In this document: positions 7,697 through 14,600 of the stretch, piece by piece
Layout of the letters: each line of letters begins with the position of its first letter
How positions within the stretch are numbered: the stretch's first letter is position 1
From: Oscillospiraceae bacterium
GTDB taxonomy: Bacteria; Bacillota; Clostridia; Oscillospirales; Oscillospiraceae
Reading direction: 5' to 3'
DNA: 14,666 bases
Assembly (NCBI GenBank): GCA_017936205.1
Contig: JAGBGB010000060.1
Location: 1 to 14,666 of the forward strand
The notes under the pieces: model-generated
Databases searched by the model: none
Told to the model about the DNA's origin: nothing
The model's input: only the letters and a program-made list of their open reading frames with translations
Position numbers and translations under genes: made by a program

Positions 7697-7850
7697 ATGG
7701 TTTGAAAACCATTTTATTGCAGGATGAATATCCTGCACTGCCTATGGCGGCAAGAACAGTATTACAGGTTATTTCTTGGCGGCTTTGCCGCCATGCCGCT
7801 TACCAGCGGCATAATAAAACGGTTAATCCGTTTTATTAGAAATAAGTATA
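7675..7850 (-). mobile_element. MITE-like palindromic element, copy B (inverted relative to copy A)
   Basis: The reverse complement of copy A (4765-4940) over the same 176 bases, with five mismatches: three in the central spacer, one in the internal TAATACTGTT motif, and one in the GCCGCC/GGCGG hairpin. That last change (GGCGG to GGCAG) leaves a shorter TGCC/GGCA pairing. It lies between the small membrane protein gene (stop at 7871) and kdpD (start 7639), inside what would otherwise be one operon, so a transcript through it would carry an array of hairpins. Its ends are flanked by TA, compatible with a TA target site. It encodes no protein. Confidence 0.75.
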
Positions 7851-7870
7851 ACATAAATTTATGAATAATT

Positions 7871-8170
7871 CTACTGCTTTTGCCCCACACGGCATCCCAT
7901 TTCTTCTGACAATTCTGTGTCAGAGCTGTCGTAGAGAACGATACGGGTGCTTTCATGCTTTTTTCGGAATCTCCGAACCTCTTCGACCATCTCCTCTTCA
8001 GACATTTCTTCGGTAAGCATAACATAGGATGGTTCTGTTTTTTCAGTTTCTTTTTCTATAGCCTTGCGGTTCTCATCCAGAAATCTGTCAAGCCTTACCA
8101 TCAGAAAGTATCCATAGGCGAATACCCCAAGGACTGATAAGATCAATATAATATCTCTCAGTACAGCCAT
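7871..8170 (-). CDS. Small single-pass membrane protein in the potassium operon
   Basis: A 99-residue protein that I do not recognise. Residues 5-25 are one hydrophobic membrane helix (DIILILSVLGVFAYGYFLMV). A charged linker follows (about 27-48), then a Glu-rich helical stretch (EEMSEEEMVEEVRRFRKKH, about 54-72), a short hydrophobic strand RIVLYD (76-81) and a polar tail, probably cytoplasmic. ATG 8170 is chosen because AGAGGTGG lies 8 bases upstream; the GTG at 8182 falls within that Shine-Dalgarno sequence. It starts 34 bases after ktrA and is followed by palindromic copy B and kdpD, so it is probably co-transcribed with ktrBA. The position suggests an accessory subunit or regulator of Ktr, or a link to KdpD, but no motif proves this. 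The good RBS and tight spacing support a real gene. Confidence 0.75.
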   Translation of the reverse strand: MAVLRDIILILSVLGVFAYGYFLMVRLDRFLDENRKAIEKETEKTEPSYVMLTEEMSEEEMVEEVRRFRKKHESTRIVLYDSSDTELSEEMGCRVGQKQ

Positions 8171-8204
8171 TATGCTCACCACCTCTTTGCTTCTTTATTC
8201 CCAA

Positions 8205-8852
8205 TTATATATGGAAGCACTTTTGCAATGCCTTGTACTCTCCAAGTACAAGCATTGTTTTATCCTCCGTCAGAACGGTATCCGGGGAGATGGATATCGT
8301 CATTTTGCCGTTATTTTTTACTGCCATAATGTTTATATTATATTTTCTTCTGATATCAAGCTGACCGATGCTCCGTCCGATCCATGATTTTGGCACGGAT
8401 ACCTCAAATATGGAGTGTGTTTCATCCAGTTCGATGTAATCGAGGATATGATCCGAGCTGTAGCGTATTGCCGCCCATTTTGTCACCTGTTTTTCAGGAT
8501 ACACTACTTCGTCTGCACCGTTGCGCAGCAGGAACTTTGCCTGACCGTCACGCTCTGCACGGGAAACAACGAATTTTGCTCCCAATTCTTTTAGAGAGTT
8601 GGTCGTTTCTAAGGAGCTTTGAAAATCATTGCCGATGGCGACAATACACACATCATAGTTATCGATTCCGAGAGAACGCAGAAACTCCTCGTTGGTGCTA
8701 TCGCCGATCTGTGCATTGGTGACCACATCCATGGCATCATTGACTCGATCCTCGTTGTAATCGACCCCCATTACCTGATGTCCCAGTTGATTGAGCTGCA
8801 AGGCGATATGCTTCCCGAATCGTCCAAGCCCGATAAGTAATATAGATTTCAT
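8205..8852 (-). CDS. ktrA: KtrA/TrkA-type RCK regulatory subunit of K+ uptake
   Basis: A 215-residue cytosolic RCK protein. The N-terminal Rossmann fold has GLGRFG (8-13) and the strand-2 acid D31 in GVDYNED, which bind NAD(H) or ATP/ADP in this family. A C-terminal TrkA-C (RCK_C) domain occupies about 135-215 and binds c-di-AMP in several Firmicutes homologues. The length fits single-RCK KtrA rather than double-RCK TrkA of proteobacteria. ATG 8852 is preferred because AAGGAG stands 8 bases upstream; a TTG at 8858 is too close. Only 13 bases separate it from the ktrB stop, so the two form an operon. An octameric KtrA ring gates the KtrB pore in known systems. Which of the Ktr homologues (KtrA or KtrC) it matches best cannot be told by eye. 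Confidence 0.92.
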   Translation of the reverse strand: MKSILLIGLGRFGKHIALQLNQLGHQVMGVDYNEDRVNDAMDVVTNAQIGDSTNEEFLRSLGIDNYDVCIVAIGNDFQSSLETTNSLKELGAKFVVSRAERDGQAKFLLRNGADEVVYPEKQVTKWAAIRYSSDHILDYIELDETHSIFEVSVPKSWIGRSIGQLDIRRKYNINIMAVKNNGKMTISISPDTVLTEDKTMLVLGEYKALQKCFHI

Positions 8853-8865
8853 AGTCAAGTCTCCT

Positions 8866-10206
8866 TTATCCTACGGTTATTTTTTCCTGTGGTAATTTGG
8901 AAAGGTTTTTGCGAGTTCTCGACAGCGCTGCATAAATGAGCGTCAGTCCACCGACTCTGCCGAGGAACATCAGAACCATTAGAATACACTGCGAAAGGAT
9001 GCCCAGTTCGGGCGTAATACCCAGCGTTAGACCAACGGTACCTACAGCCGAGGCGGTTTCAAAGAGACAGGTGCTCATGGGCAATCCTTCTGTCACGCTT
9101 ATAATTACTGCACCGCTAAAGAACAGGGTAATGTACATCATCAAAATGGTAGCAGCATTCTTTACTGCACCGTTTTCAATTCTTCTACCAAAAACTTCCG
9201 GGTTTTCTTTGCGACGAAAACTGGCAAGGGCATTGGCAAGCAGAACAGAAAAGGTGGTTGTTTTCATACCGCCTGCTGTTGAACCGGGAGATCCACCAAT
9301 GAGCATCAGCACAATCATGAGCGCCCGCCCTGCTCCCGTCATAAGGGTAAGATCGGCAGTGTTAAAGCCTGCCGTTCTCGGAGTTACAGACTGAAAAAAT
9401 GAGCCGAGAACCCGTTCCTTTGTTGGAAGCTCTGCAAAGTCTACGAAGAAAAAGAACAACGCAGGCAGAAGGATAAGAAACGCTGTTGTTGTGAGAATAA
9501 CCTTGCTCTGCATCCGATACTGCTTGAAGCGGAGCTTGTTTGTGTATACATCCTCCCATGTGAGGAAACCGATTCCGCCGATCACAATCAGCAGCATAAC
9601 CGTAATATTGATCACGGGATTTGCAATATAAGCTGTTAGGGACGAGTATTTTGCATCTGCCGTTCCCATAATGTCAAAGCCGGCATTGCAGAAAGCGGAT
9701 ATGGAATGAAAGAATGCCATCCAGATCCCCTTTAGACCGAAATCCCTTATGAATACAGGCATCATTGCCACCGCACCGATCAGTTCAAACAGAAAGGTCG
9801 CTTTTAGGACAAAGCCCGTAAGTCGTACAATACCACCAAGCTTCGGTGCGGAAATAGCCTCTTGCATGGTGCTTCTTTGCATAAGGGATATCTTCCTCCC
9901 TGAAAGCAGGGCGAAGGACGCCGCAACCGTAATTACCCCGAGACCGCCGACTTGAATCATGAGCAGTATGATCACCTGTCCGAACACGGACCAGTAGGTT
10001 GCCGTATCCTGCACCACAAGTCCTGTTACGCAAACCGCCGATGTTGAGGTGAACAGAGCTTCATTCAAAGGTGTTACCGTGCCGCTCTTCGAGGATATAG
10101 GGAGCATTAAAAGCAGCGCTCCCACTAAGATCACACCGGCAAAGCCCAGTATGATGATTTGAAATGAGGTCAATCGCTTCTTCTGATTATGCAAAAGATC
10201 TGCCAT
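8866..10206 (-). CDS. ktrB: KtrB/TrkH-family potassium uptake pore
   Basis: A 446-residue polytopic membrane protein with the four M1-P-M2 repeats of the SKT superfamily. The four selectivity-filter loops are visible as CVTGL (G62), CNAGF (G177), RTAGF (G280) and GTVGL (G392). The Gly-rich intramembrane gate of the third repeat is GGSPGSTAGGMKTTT (about 304-318), and the last membrane segment contains GRVGGLT. It carries K+, with Na+ coupling in characterised KtrB proteins. ATG 10206 is chosen because GGGAGG lies 7 bases upstream; an in-frame ATG at 10236 would add ten residues but has no ribosome binding site. It is the first gene of the minus-strand ktrB-ktrA-small protein run and is divergent from argS. 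Confidence 0.93.
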   Translation of the reverse strand: MADLLHNQKKRLTSFQIIILGFAGVILVGALLLMLPISSKSGTVTPLNEALFTSTSAVCVTGLVVQDTATYWSVFGQVIILLMIQVGGLGVITVAASFALLSGRKISLMQRSTMQEAISAPKLGGIVRLTGFVLKATFLFELIGAVAMMPVFIRDFGLKGIWMAFFHSISAFCNAGFDIMGTADAKYSSLTAYIANPVINITVMLLIVIGGIGFLTWEDVYTNKLRFKQYRMQSKVILTTTAFLILLPALFFFFVDFAELPTKERVLGSFFQSVTPRTAGFNTADLTLMTGAGRALMIVLMLIGGSPGSTAGGMKTTTFSVLLANALASFRRKENPEVFGRRIENGAVKNAATILMMYITLFFSGAVIISVTEGLPMSTCLFETASAVGTVGLTLGITPELGILSQCILMVLMFLGRVGGLTLIYAALSRTRKNLSKLPQEKITVG

Positions 10207-10434
10207 ATTGCCGCTCCTCCCTTTTCCTGATGTCATTATTATTATAGTATTTACAATTTAAAGGAGGTGTTAGAGGAATTATTTTCGTATTAAGATTGTA
10301 TAAAGATATTCGATATTACTGAATTTGTGAATTTCGAGCCATGATCATATTTTTTAAGATTTGTTATTGCAAGGGGAGCTTTTTTTTGCTATGATATAGG
10401 ATAGATGAATATGCATATAAAGGAGCACCTATAA
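10207..10434. promoter_or_regulatory. Divergent ktrB/argS intergenic region
   Basis: This 228-base AT-rich gap holds the argS promoter on the plus strand. On the minus strand TATAAT within TACTATAATAATAATG is a candidate -10 for ktrB, without a convincing -35. I saw no T-box leader (no GGTGGNACCGCG-like element) and no recognisable ydaO c-di-AMP riboswitch core. Any regulation of ktrB here would more likely be at a DNA operator, for instance by KdpE, but no clear direct repeat identifies a site. Confidence 0.4.
10367..10395 (+). promoter_or_regulatory. Sigma-A-type promoter of argS
   Basis: TTGCAA (10367-10372), a 17-base spacer with a T-tract, and TATGAT (10390-10395). The start would fall near 10402, giving a leader of about 33 bases that includes the ribosome binding site AAAGGAG (10419-10425), 9 bases before the ATG. 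Confidence 0.75.
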
Positions 10435-12189
10435 ATGGAAAAATTGATCGACAAGTTATCTCTGGTGGTAGCAGAAGCCTTCTGTGCAGCCGGTTATCCT
10501 ACAGACCACGCTAAGGTTGGAGTTTCCAACCGTCCCGACCTGTGTGAATTCCAGTGCAACGGTGCCATGCCCACAGCCAAGGCCGCCCGAAAGGCTCCCA
10601 TTCTAATTGCCAACGAAGTAGCCGCTAAGCTGCAGGAGCAGGATATTTTCACCACCGTAGAGGCTGTAAATCCCGGTTTTATCAACCTTCGGGTTTCCCC
10701 TGCCTATTTGGCAGCTCATATTGACGAAATGAGCCGCACAGAACGACTGGGTGTCACCGGTGAAGTAAAGCACCGCAGCGTTGTGGTGGACTACGGCGGA
10801 CCCAATGTGGCAAAGCCCCTGCACATCGGTCATCTCCGTTCTGCCATCATTGGCGAAAGCGTCAAGCGGATCTACCGCTATTTCGGCGATACGGTCGTCG
10901 GTGATATCCACATGGGGGACTGGGGCCTGCAAATGGGTCTGATCATTGCAGAGCTGAAGGTTCGCCAGCCGGAGCTGCCCTACTTCGATGACAGCTTTAC
11001 CGGGGAATACCCCACCGAAGCCCCCTTCACCATTTCCGAGCTGGAAGAGATCTACCCCTTCGCCTCCCAGAAGAGCAAGGTAGATGCAGACTTCGCCAAG
11101 GAAGCCCACGAAGCCACATACCTGCTGCAAACCCGTAAGCCCGGTTACTATGCCCTGTGGAAGCACATTATGGCAGTTTCCGTGGCTGATCTGAAGCGGA
11201 ACTACAACAATCTCAATGTAGATTTTGATGTCTGGATGGGCGAAGCCGATGCAGAGCCCTACATTCCTCCCATGCTGGAAAAGTTAGATGCCCAGGGCAT
11301 CCTCACCGACAGCGACGGTGCCAAGGTCATCATCGTTGCGGAAGAGGGTGACAAGAAGGAGATCCCCCCCTGTATTCTGGTCAAGTCTGACGGAGCTACC
11401 CTGTATGCTACCACCGATCTGGCGACCATCGTCCAGCGTATGGAGGATTTCAAGCCCGATAAGCTGTTCTATCTCACAGACAAGCGGCAGAATCTCCACT
11501 TCGAACAGGTCTTCCGTGCAGCACGGAAGAGCGGCATCGTTCCCGACAGCGTAGAGCTGGAGCATGTAGGCTTCGGCACTATGAACGGTAAGGACGGCAA
11601 GCCCTTCAAGACCCGTGACGGCGGTGTTATGCGTCTGGAGACCCTGATCGCAGATATTACCAACTACGTTGAACAGAAGATCATTGAGAACCAGATCGTA
11701 GATCCTGCAGAGGCCCACAACACTGCTAAGATCATTGCTGTAGGCGCTCTGAAGTACGGCGATCTGTCCAATCTGGCTACCAAGGACTATATTTTTGACA
11801 TGGAACGCTTTGCAGCCTTCGAGGGCAACACCGGTCCCTATCTGCTGTACACCATCGTCCGCATTAAGTCCATCCTATCCCGCTGCGGTCTGCCCGAAGA
11901 TCTGCACATTGCAGAGGCAGACAGTGAGGTTGCCAAGAATCTGCAATTAGTTCTGTCTCAAATGCCGGAACAGCTCGCTCTGGCGTACCGAGATTCTGCT
12001 CCCAATGTGATCTGTGCCTACGCCTACGAACTGGCAGGTGCCGTGAACAAGTTCTATCACGACACTCGCATCCTCACCGAGCCCGATGCGCAGAAGCAGC
12101 GCAGCTATATCGCTCTGATCGCTCTTGCAAAGCGCGCATTGGAGGAGTGCATTGATCTTCTGGGCTTCGAAGCCCCCGAAAAGATGTAA
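10435..12189 (+). CDS. argS: Arginyl-tRNA synthetase
   Basis: A 584-residue class I aminoacyl-tRNA synthetase that charges tRNA-Arg in the cytosol. An N-terminal additional domain (about 1-105) precedes the Rossmann catalytic core, with the HIGH signature as HIGH (130-133) in KPLHIGHLRS. The second signature is the degenerate KPFKTR (389-394) in place of KMSKS, usual for ArgRS. A C-terminal DALR-type anticodon-binding domain (about 465-584) carries ALAYRDSAPNVICAYAYELA and FYHDTRIL. The length is in the normal range and the protein looks intact. The ATG at 10435 follows AAAGGAG by 9 bases. It has its own promoter and an intrinsic terminator directly downstream, so it is probably monocistronic. 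Confidence 0.97.
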   Translation: MEKLIDKLSLVVAEAFCAAGYPTDHAKVGVSNRPDLCEFQCNGAMPTAKAARKAPILIANEVAAKLQEQDIFTTVEAVNPGFINLRVSPAYLAAHIDEMSRTERLGVTGEVKHRSVVVDYGGPNVAKPLHIGHLRSAIIGESVKRIYRYFGDTVVGDIHMGDWGLQMGLIIAELKVRQPELPYFDDSFTGEYPTEAPFTISELEEIYPFASQKSKVDADFAKEAHEATYLLQTRKPGYYALWKHIMAVSVADLKRNYNNLNVDFDVWMGEADAEPYIPPMLEKLDAQGILTDSDGAKVIIVAEEGDKKEIPPCILVKSDGATLYATTDLATIVQRMEDFKPDKLFYLTDKRQNLHFEQVFRAARKSGIVPDSVELEHVGFGTMNGKDGKPFKTRDGGVMRLETLIADITNYVEQKIIENQIVDPAEAHNTAKIIAVGALKYGDLSNLATKDYIFDMERFAAFEGNTGPYLLYTIVRIKSILSRCGLPEDLHIAEADSEVAKNLQLVLSQMPEQLALAYRDSAPNVICAYAYELAGAVNKFYHDTRILTEPDAQKQRSYIALIALAKRALEECIDLLGFEAPEKM

Positions 12190-12199
12190 AACCGAATTT

Positions 12200-12244
12200 C
12201 TGCCCCGTCCCCAACATAAATTTGAACGGAACGGGGCAGTTTTT
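12200..12244 (+). terminator. Intrinsic terminator of argS
   Basis: CTGCCCCGT (12200-12208) pairs with ACGGGGCAG (12231-12239), followed by TTTTT. The 22-base loop can add a few inner pairs (CC with GG). It begins 11 bases after the argS stop codon. Confidence 0.85.
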
Positions 12245-12294
12245 CAAACCACTTCTCATTCTAAGTATTTTGAATGATATAAGGAGGTTCTGCT

Positions 12295-14007
12295 ATGAAA
12301 CCCATACTTTGTTGCCTGCTATGTGTATTCCTTCTCCTCTCCCCCCTGTCTGTACAGGCAGAAGAGGCCTTGTCCGATGAAGAACTGGTAGAGTTGGAAG
12401 CCCTGTTGATCGAAAGCATGGATCAAAATGAGCCTGTTGATGTAAGCCAATTCGGCCTAACTCGGGATGAGCTTCAAGAGATTTATTATCGGCTTCTGAA
12501 CACAGGGCACTTCCCATGGGATTCCGAATCTTATTTTGAATACACATCCAATGCGGATAAAGTCGTAGCCATGTTCCGTCCCAAGCTATTGCGCTACAGT
12601 CGCTTCGACGAAGAGCAGTATGAGCGAAAAATGGCAGAGCTGATCGCAGAGACCTGCTTGGATGGCATGGAGCCTTGGCAGAAAGTCCTCAGTATTCACG
12701 ACTATATCGTTTCACGCTGTTATTACTATTATTACAATAGCAACAACGGCTACTGTGCCCTTGTCACCGGAAAAAGCCAGTGCTACGGATATTCGCGCCT
12801 ATTTTTAGAGGTCATGGAACGCATTGGCATCCCCTGTAAGATCGTAATTGCAGAAGACACAGGGGATGGCGTGGGTCACGCTTGGAATGTGGTTGAATTG
12901 GAGGGCGAATGGTATCATTTAGACCTGACTTGGGATGACCCCACAGGCGGTCCCCGTTATGGTTTCAGCCTTCATGACCATTTTCTCAAGTCCGACAGCC
13001 AATTTGACACTGAGGTAAACGGTCACAACTTCCCTTGGGAAGTGGATGCCGTTTGTGACGGCGGACGGTTTTCTGTTCGTCCTGTATGGAAGGGCATAGA
13101 CAATCCTATCGTGTTTCCCGATCCCCACACCATGCTCCTGCGTCGAGACACACAGGAAACGATCGGTATTTATGCCGTCGATTGCACCACCATGGAAGAA
13201 ACGCTCCTCTACGAAGAAGAGATCCCCTCCGTTTCCCTCAGCAGCGGACAATTCCTGTGCAGATCCTATGGTCTGAGCCTCCACGATGGCAGAGTTTACT
13301 TCACAAACAGCAAAGAAATCGTCTCCATTCTCCCCGACGGAACAGATCGGCAGGTTGCATACAGTCGAGACGAGGCTAACAGTCAATACATTATCTCCTC
13401 CCACATTCAGGACGGCACGGTATATTTCGACTTAGCCCGGGAGGACGGAACCATTCAGGAAAGTCAAGCCCCCCTTTCCGCCCCGACAAGTCACACCCAC
13501 AGCTACGACTCCCAAGCCTTCCCTGCCACCTGCACCAAGGGAGGATATACCCAATGGTTTTGCAGCTGCGGCATTCAATTCCAAACAGCCCGAAGCAAGC
13601 CCGTAGCCCACACTCTCACGGAAGAGCTGATCCAAGAGGGATCCATGGAATTCCTTCGACAAAGCTGCCAAAACTGCAGCTACACCTTGGACGGAGAGCC
13701 TACCCCCATCCCCCCGGAGAGCACCGCCTCCCCTACCGGATCCGATTCCCTTACAGATCCTCCCGAACATTCGAAGCCGGCAGATGTATCCCATGAAGCT
13801 ACCGACAGACTTCTCACACCCCTCCTAATCGCCGGATGTATGATCGCTATAACGCTCCTTGTCATCCTAATCGCACGCATTAAAAGAAAAAACGCACGCA
13901 TTAAGAAAATGAAAAAGCAGTACGCATTAGGAATCAAAACGGCTCGCATTACGAAAGGCCGTACGCATCAAGAAGAAATAGCCATGAACCGGAAAAACCC
14001 AAATTAA
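12295..14007 (+). CDS. Membrane-anchored extracellular transglutaminase-like protein
   Basis: A 570-residue protein with a signal peptide (1-22, ending VQA-EE). A transglutaminase-core (papain-like) domain (about 110-245) has the catalytic triad C163 in GKSQCYGYS, H195 in GVGHAWN and D210 in HLDLTWDDP, preceded by the family-typical IHDYIV. Residues about 250-395 contain beta-propeller-like strands (DGRVYFTN, DGTVYFDL) resembling DUF5050-type repeats. A Cys module (about 399-465: HTHSY, TCTKGGYT, CSCG, CQNCSY) is followed by a Pro/Ser/Thr-rich linker, one membrane helix (about 507-529) and a very basic cytoplasmic tail. It probably acts at the cell surface as a protease-like, cross-linking or peptide-cleaving enzyme; the substrate is unknown. 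ATG 12295 follows AAGGAGG by 7 bases. Confidence 0.9.
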   Translation: MKPILCCLLCVFLLLSPLSVQAEEALSDEELVELEALLIESMDQNEPVDVSQFGLTRDELQEIYYRLLNTGHFPWDSESYFEYTSNADKVVAMFRPKLLRYSRFDEEQYERKMAELIAETCLDGMEPWQKVLSIHDYIVSRCYYYYYNSNNGYCALVTGKSQCYGYSRLFLEVMERIGIPCKIVIAEDTGDGVGHAWNVVELEGEWYHLDLTWDDPTGGPRYGFSLHDHFLKSDSQFDTEVNGHNFPWEVDAVCDGGRFSVRPVWKGIDNPIVFPDPHTMLLRRDTQETIGIYAVDCTTMEETLLYEEEIPSVSLSSGQFLCRSYGLSLHDGRVYFTNSKEIVSILPDGTDRQVAYSRDEANSQYIISSHIQDGTVYFDLAREDGTIQESQAPLSAPTSHTHSYDSQAFPATCTKGGYTQWFCSCGIQFQTARSKPVAHTLTEELIQEGSMEFLRQSCQNCSYTLDGEPTPIPPESTASPTGSDSLTDPPEHSKPADVSHEATDRLLTPLLIAGCMIAITLLVILIARIKRKNARIKKMKKQYALGIKTARITKGRTHQEEIAMNRKNPN

Positions 14008-14019
14008 ATTTAAAAACAA

Positions 14020-14099
14020 AAAAGAACTCAAGAAATACAAAAAGAAATTAAAAAATACAAAAATTACCCCTTGACATTTCAGCATTTCTGTGATATCCT
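14020..14099 (+). promoter_or_regulatory. Strong promoter of the initiator tRNA gene, with A-rich upstream tract
   Basis: Consensus TTGACA (14071-14076), a 17-base spacer and TATCCT (14094-14099). The 50 bases upstream are runs of A broken by single bases, like an UP element of a stable RNA promoter. The predicted start is near 14106. Confidence 0.85.
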
Positions 14100-14133
14100 A
14101 TATGGGCACTGAGGAAAACCTCATCGCCCATAT
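14100..14133 (+). promoter_or_regulatory. Hairpin-forming leader abutting the tRNA 5' end
   Basis: ATATGGGC (14100-14107) is complementary to GCCCATAT (14126-14133). Inside it TGAGG (14110-14114) pairs with CCTCA (14119-14123) around an AAAA loop. The structure ends exactly one base before the tRNA. If transcription starts near 14106, only the inner part is fully in RNA, so the outer repeat could instead work as DNA. Confidence 0.6.
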
Positions 14134-14209
14134 CGCGGAGTAGAGCAGTTGGCAGCTCGTCGGGCTCATAACCCGGAGGTCGGGGGTTCAAGTCCCTCCT
14201 CCGCAACCA
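14134..14209 (+). tRNA. Initiator tRNA-Met (CAU), tRNA-fMet
   Basis: A complete 76-base cloverleaf with encoded CCA end. The anticodon loop is CTCATAA, closed by three G-C pairs (GGG/CCC). The first base is C and its partner position is A (C1-A72 mismatch). Both the mismatch and the GGG/CCC stem mark initiator rather than elongator tRNA-Met. The T-arm carries GGTTCAAGTCC. It supplies formyl-Met-tRNA for translation start. Confidence 0.96.
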
Positions 14210-14210
14210 T

Positions 14211-14255
14211 AAAAACCATCGTTTTCGCCTCGAAAACGGTGGTTTTTCTAATTTT
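14211..14255 (+). terminator. Intrinsic terminator after tRNA-fMet
   Basis: A 17-bp stem, 14211-14227 with 14231-14247, has one G-U pair and a 3-base loop. TTTTT closes the stem and CTAATTTTT follows. The A-run on the 5' side means it could also stop transcription from the right. Confidence 0.92.
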
Positions 14256-14470
14256 TCACCCCAATTTGCAGCACCTAAAAAACCGCCGCGGGGATGATTT
14301 GGGGAAACCGCCTTTTAAAATCCATTTTGATAAATTCCGTTTATTCCCCATTTCCGGACTTTTTCGAACTTTTTCGCCCAAAATTAGTTCCGACTTTCCC
14401 ACCCTCCACTCGGAACAATTCCGGGACACTTTGGGGAAAGACTTTTCTAAAAATCCATTCCCGGCAGAGG
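14256..14470. other. Non-coding stretch with imperfect direct repeats
   Basis: No open frame here has a ribosome binding site or recognisable protein. Two roughly 30-base copies of a sequence starting TTTGGGGAAA and ending AAAATCCATT lie at about 14298-14326 and 14430-14459. A 10-base tandem ACTTTTTCG(A/C) occupies 14358-14377. The function is unknown; it may be degenerate sequence upstream of the next promoter. Confidence 0.4.
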
Positions 14471-14474
14471 TTTA

Positions 14475-14503
14475 TTGACATCCCCCTTAAATTTTGATAT
14501 ACT
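14475..14503 (+). promoter_or_regulatory. Strong sigma-A-type promoter near the right end
   Basis: Perfect TTGACA (14475-14480), a 17-base spacer and TATACT (14498-14503). The predicted start is near 14510. It is framed by a 10-bp inverted repeat: CGGCAGAGGT (14462-14471) upstream is the reverse complement of 14531-14540 downstream. Confidence 0.75.
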
Positions 14504-14509
14504 TTCCAT

Positions 14510-14600
14510 GGAACCAGTAAAGTAACCGGCACCTCTGCCGTAATGCTTGGGGATAACTTCCCGGCTGGTTCCCTTTATTATAAGTCGTGCGATTACAGCA
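14510..14600 (+). ncRNA. Possible structured RNA or leader (three-way junction)
   Basis: GGAACCAG (14510-14517) pairs with CTGGTTCC (14565-14572) and closes two inner hairpins: CGGCA/TGCCG (14527-14531/14536-14540, CCTC loop) and GGGGA/TTCCC (14549-14553/14558-14562, TAAC loop). The outer helix begins at the predicted transcription start of the promoter above. A weak GTGC/GCAC hairpin followed by TTTT (14587-14605) could end it. I compared it from memory with common riboswitches, 6S, SRP, RNase P and tmRNA, and it matched none. It may be a small RNA or the leader of a gene beyond the window. Confidence 0.35.

Noticed and set aside
7640..7870. Missing KdpD N-terminal domain lost by frameshift or element insertion
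   Set aside because: No frame upstream of kdpD encodes KdpD-domain or Walker motifs, and kdpD has its own good ribosome binding site. The short form appears native.
10207..10434. T-box leader for argS or ydaO c-di-AMP riboswitch for ktrB
   Set aside because: No T-box core sequence or specifier structure, and no ydaO consensus was visible. The argS leader is only about 33 bases.
14149..14478. Plus-strand frame with the peptide MAARRAHNPEVGGSS
   Set aside because: It begins inside tRNA-fMet. This peptide is the familiar false translation of an initiator tRNA, and the frame also crosses the terminator.
14341..14532. Minus-strand 63-codon open frame
   Set aside because: No ribosome binding site, no recognisable protein, and it overlaps the plus-strand promoter and RNA-like fold.
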